Shown one piece after another: positions 1-5,234 of a stretch of 6,045 nucleotides of DNA (positions within the stretch are counted from its first letter, which is position 1; every line of letters begins with the position of its first letter). The DNA is from Streptosporangiaceae bacterium (lineage in GTDB: Bacteria > Actinomycetota > Actinomycetes > Streptosporangiales > Streptosporangiaceae): positions 1 to 6,045 of the forward strand of contig JASIBJ010000583.1 in assembly GCA_030045215.1 (NCBI GenBank), written 5' to 3'. A program made the position numbers and the translations under genes. Below the pieces are notes generated by a model, which did no database searches, had not been told where the DNA came from, and saw nothing but the letters and a program-made list of their open reading frames with translations.

Positions 1-121
1 CGGCCCGAGCCTGGGCCCGGTGCCCGGCCGCGCCCGCGGCGCCGGCCGGGGCCAGGCCGAGGACCGTCAGGCCCGCCGCCACGGTGAGGACAATCAGCGT
101 CCGCCTGCCCCGCTTGTTCAT
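1..121 (-). CDS. N-terminus of a putative secreted protein (partial, runs off left edge)
   Basis: Only the first 40 codons are present. They read as a textbook Sec signal peptide: a basic n-region (MNKRGRR), a hydrophobic core (TLIVLTVAAGLTVLGLAPA), then an Ala/Gly-rich stretch (GAAGAAGHRAQARA) with several AxA-like sites for signal peptidase I around residues 26-32. There is no Cys lipobox, so a lipoprotein is unlikely. The ATG start at 121-119 is supported by a strong Shine-Dalgarno GGAGG on the minus strand (plus positions 126-130), four bases upstream. The mature domain lies outside the window, so function cannot be named; actinobacterial exported hydrolases, proteases and cell-wall proteins all begin like this. 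The gene lies downstream of uvrA on the same strand with a 148-base gap, and probably has its own promoter. Confidence 0.72.
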   Translation of the reverse strand, partial: MNKRGRRTLIVLTVAAGLTVLGLAPAGAAGAAGHRAQARA

Positions 122-169
122 GGTCCCTCCAGTGCCGTGCGCGTGCACACCACGACGTGCGGCGAGATC

Positions 170-198
170 ATGATGAGTCGCTACCGCGCGACCGGCAA
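170..198 (-). promoter_or_regulatory. Possible housekeeping-type promoter for the secreted-protein gene
   Basis: On the minus strand TTGCCG (plus 193-198) and CATCAT (plus 170-175) are separated by exactly 17 bases. Each box matches four of six positions of the sigma-70-type consensus TTGACA/TATAAT. It would give a leader of about 40 nt before the ATG at 121. The match is only moderate, and in such GC-rich DNA chance hits are possible. Confidence 0.28.
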
Positions 199-248
199 GG
201 GGAGCCCTCCCCGGGCGTGACCAGCACGTGCCCCGCCCGCGGCCGGCA

Positions 249-260
249 GTCCCCGGGGAC
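249..260. terminator. 12-bp perfect palindrome just after uvrA; possible terminator
   Basis: GTCCCCGGGGAC is perfectly self-complementary. It begins nine bases past the uvrA stop codon in the direction of uvrA transcription. There is no loop beyond what the centre would open, and no T-run follows, so it is not a classical intrinsic terminator. Actinobacterial terminators often lack a U-tract, which keeps the reading open. A second, weaker hairpin (GGGGA/TCCCC, 199-212) lies further on and overlaps the putative promoter of the next gene. Confidence 0.25.
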
Positions 261-269
261 AGACGGGTG

Positions 270-3125
270 CTAGACGTTCAGCAGCTTCTTCAGGAACTGG
301 CCCGTGTAGCTCTCCTCGACCTGGGCCACCTCCTCGGGCGTGCCGGTCGCGACGACGCTGCCGCCGCGTGACCCGCCGTCGGGGCCGAGATCGATGACCC
401 AGTCCGCGGTCTTGATCACGTCCAGGTTGTGCTCGATCACGATCACCGTGTTACCGCCGTCGACCAGCCGGCCGAGCACGCCCAGCAGCTTGCGGATGTC
501 ATCGAAGTGCAGGCCCGTGGTCGGCTCGTCCAGCACGTAGATGGTCCGCCCGGTCGAGCGGCGCTGCAGCTCGGAGGCCAGCTTGACCCGCTGCGCCTCG
601 CCGCCGGACAGGGTCGGGGCCGGCTGCCCGAGCCGCACGTAGCCGAGCCCGACGTCGACGAGCGTCTTGAGGTGCCGGTGGATCGCCGGGACCGGCTCGA
701 AGAACTCCGCGGCCTCCTCGATCGGCATCTCCAGGACGTCCGCGATCGTCTTGCCCTTGTAATGCACTTGCAGCGTGTCGGTGTTGTAGCGGGCTCCGTG
801 GCATACCTCGCACGGCACGTACACGTCCGGCAGGAACTGCATCTCGATCTTGATGGTGCCGTCCCCTGAGCAGGCCTCGCACCGGCCGCCCTTGACGTTG
901 AACGAGAACCGGCCCGGCTGGTAGCCGCGCACCTTGGCCTCGGTGGTCTGCGCGAACAGCCTGCGCACGTGATCGAACACGCCGGTGTAGGTGGCCGGGT
1001 TCGATCGCGGCGTCCGGCCGATCGGGCCCTGGTCCACGTGCACCACCTTGTCCAGCTGCTGCATGCCGGTGACCCTGGCGTGCTTGCCGGGCACGATCCT
1101 GGTGCCGTGCAGCTCCCTGGCCAGCGCGCTGTACAGGATGTCGTTGACCAGCGTCGACTTGCCCGACCCCGACACGCCCGTGACGGCGATGAAGCAGCCG
1201 AGCGGGAACGCCACGTCGATGCCCTTGAGGTTGTGCTCGGCCGCGCCCTTGACCACGACCTCGCGGCCCTTGCCGCGCTTGCGGCGCCGGGCAGGCACAG
1301 GGATCGACTCGCGGCCGGTCAGGTAGGCGCCGGTCAGCGACTCCTTGCTGGCCAGCAGCTCCGACAGCGGACCGGACACCACGATGTGCCCGCCGTGCTC
1401 GCCAGCCCGCGGTCCGATATCCACCACCCAGTCGGCGGCCCGGATGGTGTCCTCATCGTGCTCGACCACGATCAGCGTGTTGCCCAGGTCGCGCAGCCGC
1501 AGCAGCGTCTCCAGCAGGCGGTGGTTGTCTCGCTGGTGCAGCCCGATCGACGGCTCGTCGAGCACGTACAGCACGCCGACCAGGCCGGATCCGATCTGCG
1601 TGGCCAGCCGGATGCGCTGGGCCTCGCCGCCTGCGAGCGTCGCCGACGCCCGGTCCAGGGTCAGGTAGTCCAGGCCGACGTCGAGCAGGAAGCCGAGCCT
1701 GGCGTTGACTTCCTTGAGAATGCGGCTGGCTATCTGCATGTCGCGCTCGGACAGCTGAAGCGACAGCAGCAGCTTGGCCAGCTCGCCGATCGGCAGCGCG
1801 CAATAGTCCGCGATCGACCGGTCCTCGACGGTCACCGCCAGCGATACCGGCTTCAGCCGTGCTCCGTGGCAGGCCGGGCAGGGCACCTCGCGCATGAACT
1901 CGGCGAACCGCTCGCGGCTGTAGTCGCTCTCGGCATCGGAGTGGCGGCGCTCGATGTACGGGATGGCCCCTTCGAAGTTGGTGTAGTACGACCGCTCGCG
2001 CCCGTACCGGTTCTTGTAGCGGACGTGTACCTGCTCGTCGTGGCCGTACAGCAGCGCCTTCTTCGCGGCGGCCGACAGCCGCTCCCAGCGCGTGTTGATG
2101 CTGAAGCCGAGCGCGTCGCCCAGGGCCGCGATCAGGCGGACGAAGTAGTCGCTGACGTGCCCGGCGCTCCACACCGAAATCGCGCCCTCGGCCAGCGTCC
2201 TGGTCGGATCCGATACCACCAGGTCGGGGTCGACCTCCATCTTGGTCCCGAGACCCGTGCAGTCCGGGCAGGCGCCCCACGGCGAGTTGAACGAGAACGA
2301 CCGCGGCTCCAGCTCGTCGAAAGACAAGTCGTCGTACAGGCAGGCGAGATGCTCGGAGAACATCCGCTCGCGCAGCGGATCGTCGTCCGGCAGGTCCACG
2401 AAGTCCAGCACCACAACCCCGCCGGCCAGCCCGAGCGCGGTCTCCACCGAGTCGGTCAGCCGGCGCTGGGCTGATTCCTTCACCTCGAGCCGGTCGACCA
2501 CGACCTCGATGTCGTGCTTCTCGTACTTCTTCAGGGCCGGCAGTTCCCCGGACACCGCGGTGTCCAGCCGGATGATCGTGCCATCGACCCTGGCCCGCGA
2601 GTAGCCCTTGACCTGGAGATCACGGAGTAGCTCGGTGTACTCCCCCTTGCGACCTCGCACGACCGGGGCGAGCACCTGGAACCTGGCGCCCTCCTCCAGT
2701 TCCAGGACCCTGTCGACGATCTGCTGCGGGGTCTGCCGGGCGATCGGGCGGCCGCAGACCGGGCAGTGCGGCTTGCCGACACGCGCGAACAGCAGCCGCA
2801 TGTAGTCGTAGACCTCGGTGATCGTCCCGACGGTGGACCGCGGGTTGCGTCCGGCCGCCTTCTGATCGATCGAGACCGCGGGTGACAGGCCGTCGATGAA
2901 GTCCACGTCGGGCTTGTCCATCTGGCCGAGAAACTGCCGGGCGTAGGCCGACAGCGACTCGACGTACCGGCGCTGGCCCTCGGCGAAAATGGTGTCGAAC
3001 GCCAGGCTCGACTTACCCGAGCCGGACAGCCCGGTGAACACGATCATGGAGTCGCGCGGCAGGTCGAGAGACACATCCTTGAGGTTGTGCTCGCGCGCGC
3101 CGCGGACAACAAGTCGATCTGCCAC
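270..3125 (-). CDS. uvrA: UvrA, excinuclease ABC subunit A (nucleotide excision repair)
   Basis: Cytoplasmic damage-recognition ATPase of nucleotide excision repair. A UvrA dimer with UvrB scans DNA, loads UvrB at bulky lesions, then leaves before UvrC incises. Residues are numbered from the GTG at 3125 (951 aa; E. coli about 940). Walker A I is GLSGSGKSS (32-40); a UvrB-binding region follows (about 130-250). The first ABC signature reads TLAGGEAQR (496-504), with Walker B I VLDEPS (520-525). Walker A II is GVSGSGKST (650-658), signature [10 protein letters not shown] (839-846), Walker B II VLDEPT (864-869). The second zinc module is complete (C749, C752, C772, C775, E. coli spacing). The first retains C286/C289, but the partner pair reads C262-L-Y-D265. 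GTG is preferred because homologues begin (M)[13 protein letters not shown]; an in-frame ATG at 3152 would add nine residues, and neither start has a strong ribosome site. The frame is intact. uvrB and uvrC are not in the window. Confidence 0.98.
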   Translation of the reverse strand: MADRLVVRGAREHNLKDVSLDLPRDSMIVFTGLSGSGKSSLAFDTIFAEGQRRYVESLSAYARQFLGQMDKPDVDFIDGLSPAVSIDQKAAGRNPRSTVGTITEVYDYMRLLFARVGKPHCPVCGRPIARQTPQQIVDRVLELEEGARFQVLAPVVRGRKGEYTELLRDLQVKGYSRARVDGTIIRLDTAVSGELPALKKYEKHDIEVVVDRLEVKESAQRRLTDSVETALGLAGGVVVLDFVDLPDDDPLRERMFSEHLACLYDDLSFDELEPRSFSFNSPWGACPDCTGLGTKMEVDPDLVVSDPTRTLAEGAISVWSAGHVSDYFVRLIAALGDALGFSINTRWERLSAAAKKALLYGHDEQVHVRYKNRYGRERSYYTNFEGAIPYIERRHSDAESDYSRERFAEFMREVPCPACHGARLKPVSLAVTVEDRSIADYCALPIGELAKLLLSLQLSERDMQIASRILKEVNARLGFLLDVGLDYLTLDRASATLAGGEAQRIRLATQIGSGLVGVLYVLDEPSIGLHQRDNHRLLETLLRLRDLGNTLIVVEHDEDTIRAADWVVDIGPRAGEHGGHIVVSGPLSELLASKESLTGAYLTGRESIPVPARRRKRGKGREVVVKGAAEHNLKGIDVAFPLGCFIAVTGVSGSGKSTLVNDILYSALARELHGTRIVPGKHARVTGMQQLDKVVHVDQGPIGRTPRSNPATYTGVFDHVRRLFAQTTEAKVRGYQPGRFSFNVKGGRCEACSGDGTIKIEMQFLPDVYVPCEVCHGARYNTDTLQVHYKGKTIADVLEMPIEEAAEFFEPVPAIHRHLKTLVDVGLGYVRLGQPAPTLSGGEAQRVKLASELQRRSTGRTIYVLDEPTTGLHFDDIRKLLGVLGRLVDGGNTVIVIEHNLDVIKTADWVIDLGPDGGSRGGSVVATGTPEEVAQVEESYTGQFLKKLLNV

Positions 3126-3184
3126 TTTGTGCCCAGTTCTCCCGCTATGCATGGGTAGTTGAGGGGCGACCAGCCCGCTCAGTC

Positions 3185-3209
3185 ATCGTATCTACGGCGT
3201 CCGACAAAA
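3185..3209 (-). promoter_or_regulatory. PafBC/RecA-NDp-type DNA-damage promoter of uvrA
   Basis: On the minus strand the sequence reads TTGTCGGAC, then 8 bases, then TACGAT (TTGTCGGAC at plus 3199-3207, TACGAT at plus 3185-3190). The RecA-independent mycobacterial damage promoter motif is tTGTCRGtg-N8-TAnnnT, so the TTGTCRG core, the 8-base spacer and the TAnnnT box all match; only the less conserved final tg differs (ac). This motif is the site of the PafBC activator in mycobacteria. The predicted start near 3178 leaves a leader of about 50 nt to the GTG, or about 25 nt to the alternative ATG. I see no LexA box (CGAAC-N4-GTTCG type) nearby. Motif match and position are seen; PafBC control is inferred. 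Confidence 0.65.
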
Positions 3210-3214
3210 CAGTG

Positions 3215-3228
3215 GCCAGTTTCCTGGC
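3215..3228 (-). terminator. Small GNRA-capped hairpin between the 69-aa gene and uvrA
   Basis: On the minus strand GCCAG-GAAA-CTGGC forms a 5-bp stem closed by a GAAA tetraloop, and a TTTT run follows six bases later. It lies after the stop of the 69-residue gene and just before the uvrA promoter motif, where a terminator could stand. The stem is short and the T-run is displaced and overlaps the promoter box, so it would be a weak terminator at best; readthrough into uvrA is likely. Confidence 0.2.
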
Positions 3229-3264
3229 AGCGAACCCGGCCCGGCTGCTGAACTCTGACTCCGG

Positions 3265-3474
3265 TCAGCCCGCCCGCAGCACGTCGACGTCCGCCGTCGG
3301 TACCATCGCCTGCTTGTACCACCGCTCGGGCGTGTCCTCGATGAACGCCACCAGCTCCAGGCCGAGCAGGCGAGGCTCAATCCTGGACACCAGCAGCTCT
3401 GCTCCGGTAGCGAGCCGGATCCGGTCGCCCACCTGCACGTCCGCGGCCGCTACGGTGATCCACGGTTCAGCCAT
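3265..3474 (-). CDS. Conserved-looking small protein of unknown function upstream of uvrA (69 aa)
   Basis: A 69-residue soluble protein beginning MAEPWITVAAADVQVGDRIR. No signal peptide or membrane segment. The VQVGDRIRLATG stretch followed by alternating hydrophobic residues (ELLVSRIE, LELVAFIED) suggests a small beta-rich barrel-like fold, and the middle carries a distinctive EDTPERWYKQ segment; no catalytic motif is visible. Reasons to accept it: strong G/C bias at third codon positions, balanced composition, and an AAGG ribosome site four bases before ATG 3474 (CGGAAGGCGCC-ATG). It is on the same strand as uvrA, 139 bases upstream of the uvrA GTG, and divergent from the isomerase gene. 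It could be co-expressed with uvrA by readthrough, although uvrA has its own promoter motif in the gap. I do not recognise a named family, so no function is given. Confidence 0.72.
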   Translation of the reverse strand: MAEPWITVAAADVQVGDRIRLATGAELLVSRIEPRLLGLELVAFIEDTPERWYKQAMVPTADVDVLRAG

Positions 3475-3485
3475 GGCGCCTTCCG

Positions 3486-3593
3486 TCAGCGATTGCCCAG
3501 CCCGTCGTCCGGCGCGACGCCGGCCGCGCGAGGCTCATTGTGCCAGTAAGGGCCACCGCCGGGCAGCACCACGACCACCGTACAACCCTGCAT
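3486..3593 (-). CDS. Doubtful 35-codon ORF before the 69-aa gene
   Basis: An ATG at 3593-3591 opens 35 codons (MQGCTVVVVLPGGGPYWHNE and on) ending in TGA at 3488-3486, only 11 bases before the start of the 69-residue gene. The peptide has a plausible composition for a small protein or upstream leader, about four in five codons end in G or C, and the stop adjoins the ribosome site of the next gene, which would suit translational coupling. Against it: no convincing Shine-Dalgarno for the ATG, short length, and the candidate SigR-type promoter overlaps its start, so its transcript would begin inside the ORF (a GTG at 3578 might then serve as a leaderless start). The same frame stays open upstream opposite the isomerase gene, which is typical of chance ORFs in GC-rich DNA. 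Confidence 0.18.
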   Translation of the reverse strand: MQGCTVVVVLPGGGPYWHNEPRAAGVAPDDGLGNR

Positions 3594-3610
3594 CCTGGCG
3601 ATATGTTCCC
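3584..3610 (-). promoter_or_regulatory. Candidate SigR/SigH-type (thiol-oxidative stress) promoter
   Basis: On the minus strand GGGAACA is followed by 16 bases and GGTT (GGGAAC at plus 3605-3610, GTT at plus 3584-3586, 18 bases between). The consensus of the actinobacterial stress sigma factors SigH (mycobacteria) and SigR (Streptomyces) is close to GGGAAYA-N16/17-cGTT, so both boxes and the spacing fit, with one mismatch before GTT. Predicted transcription starts near 3577 and proceeds to the 69-residue gene (leader about 100 nt) and possibly uvrA. The motif is short and this is the only evidence, so chance cannot be excluded. Confidence 0.4.
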
Positions 3611-3620
3611 AGCGACCGCG

Positions 3621-3656
3621 CTCCGGAGCAGGCCGGGCCTCCGGAGCAGGCCCGGC
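3621..3656. repeat. 18-bp tandem duplication forming a 9-bp hairpin
   Basis: Positions 3621-3638 and 3639-3656 are the same 18 bases except at the 15th position (G in the first copy, C in the second). Each copy starts with the 8-bp palindrome CTCCGGAG. Because of the single difference, GCCGGGCCT (3632-3640) and AGGCCCGGC (3648-3656) are perfectly complementary and can form a 9-bp stem, all but one pair G-C, with a 7-base loop. No T-run follows on either strand. The hairpin lies between the two divergent gene units, about 80 bases before the isomerase start. It could be an operator, a leader structure, a boundary terminator, or only a slippage duplication. Confidence 0.6.
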
Positions 3657-3738
3657 TGACGACGAGCAGACGACCTCGGGGACCGGCGCGCTGAACGCCC
3701 GGCTGCCCGAGACCACCCGCTGCTGGTAGACAGGGACC

Positions 3739-4491
3739 ATGACCCCCGCATCTGACGCCTCGCCCGCTGACTCAGCGGCCCGGGCGGCCGAACTCGGCCC
3801 GAGGGTGGACGCGGCGACGCAGCGCCTGCTGCAGACTGCGGCCCGGATCACCGACGAGCAGGCCCGAGCGGCCTCGCTGCTACCGGGCTGGAGCCGCAGC
3901 CACGTGCTCACGCACATCGCGCGCAACGCGGACGGCCTGCGTAACCTCCTGATCTGGGCGCGCACGGGCGTCGAGACTCCGCAGTACCCGAGTCAGGAGG
4001 CGCGTGACATCGGCATCACCCAGGGGGCGGGCCGACCGGCCGCGGAACTGATCGACGACGTCGAGGTGTCCGCGGCGGCGCTGGCGGCCGAGGCGGCCAT
4101 CCTGGCCGATGCCGACTGGGCCGCGGAGGTGCACGGCCCGGGCGGCCGTCCGCATCCGGCCTGGTACACGCTCTGGCGCCGGCTGACCGAGGTGGAATTC
4201 CACCATGTCGATCTCGACGCGGGCTACCAGCCGGAGCAGTGGCCGGAGGAGTTCGCGGTGCAGAGCCTGGAGCGGGTGAGCGCCGACTTCCGCGAGCGCG
4301 AGTGCCCCGCTGCCGTGCTGGTGAGCGTGGACTCGGGCCGGACGCACCGCATCGGGCCGGCCGAGGCTGAGCCGACCGCCCGGATCAGCGGCCCGACGCG
4401 GGCGCTGCTGGCGTGGCTAACCGGCCGCAGCGCCGGCGCCGGGCTGACGGCCGAGCCGGCTGGCCCGCTGCCGTCCCTGCCGGCATGGTAG
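3739..4491 (+). CDS. Maleylpyruvate isomerase-family (mycothiol-dependent-type) enzyme
   Basis: A 250-residue cytoplasmic protein of the MDMPI family, whose founding member uses mycothiol and a divalent metal to isomerise maleylpyruvate in gentisate breakdown. The N-terminal DinB-like helical bundle covers about residues 17-160: LLPGWSRSHVLTHIARNADG, then TEVEFHHVDL. H59, E151 and H155 have the same spacing as the metal ligands reported for the Corynebacterium glutamicum enzyme (His52, Glu144, His148), so the metal site looks intact. The C-terminal domain (about 175-240) contains the LLAWLTGR segment; R230 sits near where the essential Arg (Arg222) falls. The ATG at 3739 has a modest AGGGA just upstream. 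It is followed after 47 bases by the MBL-fold hydrolase, so they are probably one operon. No gentisate-pathway gene lies nearby, and most family members act on unknown substrates, so maleylpyruvate is not assumed. Confidence 0.9.
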   Translation: MTPASDASPADSAARAAELGPRVDAATQRLLQTAARITDEQARAASLLPGWSRSHVLTHIARNADGLRNLLIWARTGVETPQYPSQEARDIGITQGAGRPAAELIDDVEVSAAALAAEAAILADADWAAEVHGPGGRPHPAWYTLWRRLTEVEFHHVDLDAGYQPEQWPEEFAVQSLERVSADFRERECPAAVLVSVDSGRTHRIGPAEAEPTARISGPTRALLAWLTGRSAGAGLTAEPAGPLPSLPAW

Positions 4492-4538
4492 TTATCAGGG
4501 TGACGAACGTCGATGACGGCTGCGGAGATGAGGAGAGC

Positions 4539-5204
4539 ATGACCTACACGGGAAACGTCAGCGTCGGCGGGCCTGCGGACACCAGGGAGCTGCCCGGCCT
4601 CACCATCACGAAGGTGGCCGTCGGCCCCATGGACAACAACGCCTACCTGCTGCGCTGCACGCAGACCGGCGAGCTTGCCCTGATCGACGCCGCGAACGAG
4701 GCCGGCACGCTGCTGGCCTTGATCGGCGACACCCCGCTGGCCACGATCATCACCACTCACCGGCACTGGGACCACCATGTCGCGCTGCCGGAGGTGGAGC
4801 GGGCGACCGGGGCGGCAACCGTCGCCCACCCGGATGACGCGCCCGGGCTGCCGGTCCCGGTGACGCGGCCGGTCAGGCACGGCGACCAGATCGCCGTCGG
4901 CAACGCCACCCTGTCGGTGATTCACCTGCGCGGCCACACTCCCGGCAGCATCGCGCTGTACTACGACGGGAACGGTGAGCTGGCCGATCAGCCGCACCTG
5001 TTTACCGGCGATTCGCTCTTCCCCGGCGGTCCCGGCAACACCGAACACGACCCGGCCAGGTTCGGGTCGCTGATGACCGATCTGGAGGAGCGGGTGTTCG
5101 CCGAACTGCCCGACGGGACCTGGGTCTATCCGGGGCACGGCAAGGACACTGTCCTCGGCACGGAGCGGCCGCACCTCGCCGAGTGGCGCGCTCGCGGCTG
5201 GTAA
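4539..5204 (+). CDS. Compact metallo-beta-lactamase-fold hydrolase (glyoxalase II-like)
   Basis: A 221-residue MBL-fold protein, probably a cytoplasmic binuclear zinc hydrolase. The full ligand set is visible: H74-R-H76-W-D78-H79 (HxHxDH), H133 in RGHTPGS, D158 in TGDSLF, and H200 in YPGHG. The NNAYLL and LIDA segments near the N-terminus and HTPGS are typical of the glyoxalase II branch, whose members hydrolyse thioesters such as S-lactoylglutathione. True glyoxalase II (about 250-260 aa) has a C-terminal helical domain that binds the thiol; this protein ends right after the last metal ligand, so the substrate differs or is bound otherwise. ATG 4539 is chosen for the AGGAG at 4531-4535. An in-frame ATG at 4485 overlaps the end of the isomerase gene but has no ribosome site. 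An MBL-fold protein (Rv1637c) also adjoins uvrA in M. tuberculosis. Mycothiol-conjugate hydrolysis is inference. Confidence 0.92.
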   Translation: MTYTGNVSVGGPADTRELPGLTITKVAVGPMDNNAYLLRCTQTGELALIDAANEAGTLLALIGDTPLATIITTHRHWDHHVALPEVERATGAATVAHPDDAPGLPVPVTRPVRHGDQIAVGNATLSVIHLRGHTPGSIALYYDGNGELADQPHLFTGDSLFPGGPGNTEHDPARFGSLMTDLEERVFAELPDGTWVYPGHGKDTVLGTERPHLAEWRARGW

Positions 5205-5229
5205 GGCGCGCCCGCGGCCGGTAAGGCGC
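5185..5229. repeat. 20-bp tandem duplication across the hydrolase stop codon
   Basis: The 20-base unit at 5185-5204, which ends with the TAA stop of the MBL-fold gene, is repeated at 5205-5224 with two differences (T5192/C5212 and T5199/C5219), and five more matching bases follow to 5229. The second copy carries its own TAA in another frame. The repeat fills most of the 30-base gap between two convergent genes and lies six bases from the stop of the serine hydrolase gene. GCGGC (5214-5218) and GCCGC (5228-5232) can pair around a 9-base loop, so a weak bidirectional terminator is possible. Confidence 0.6.
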
Positions 5230-5234
5230 CGCCA

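Noticed and set aside
20..220. A 66-codon plus-strand frame at the left edge
   Set aside because: It is antisense to the signal-peptide gene, which has a strong ribosome site, and its product is an Arg/Gly-rich shadow translation.
969..2474. A 501-codon open frame on the plus strand opposite uvrA
   Set aside because: It lies wholly antisense to a perfectly conserved uvrA, its translation is Arg/Gln/Pro/Val-rich with no recognisable domain, and long mirror frames are expected opposite GC-rich genes.
3126..3264. A LexA (SOS) box upstream of uvrA
   Set aside because: Both strands were read for a CGAAC-N4-GTTCG-type dyad; only isolated half-site-like words (GTTCG, GAAC) occur without a partner at the right spacing.
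3579..3607. A plus-strand promoter for the isomerase gene (CGTACA-N17-TATGTT)
   Set aside because: The -10-like box fits TAnnnT but the -35 box matches only three of six positions, so it is no better than chance. The isomerase promoter is therefore not located.
3212..3694. A 160-codon plus-strand frame across the small gene and the divergent region
   Set aside because: Ser/Arg/Pro-rich product without a domain, no ribosome site, antisense to the better-supported 69-residue gene and to the promoter motifs.
4413..4538. A longer N-terminus for the MBL-fold protein starting at GTG 4413 or ATG 4485
   Set aside because: The extra residues are Arg-rich out-of-frame readthrough of the isomerase gene, there is no ribosome site for either start, and AGGAG sits just before ATG 4539.
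4224..5174. A 316-codon open frame on the minus strand opposite the isomerase and MBL-fold genes
   Set aside because: It spans the antisense of two well-supported genes and the gap between them, with low-complexity composition and no motif.
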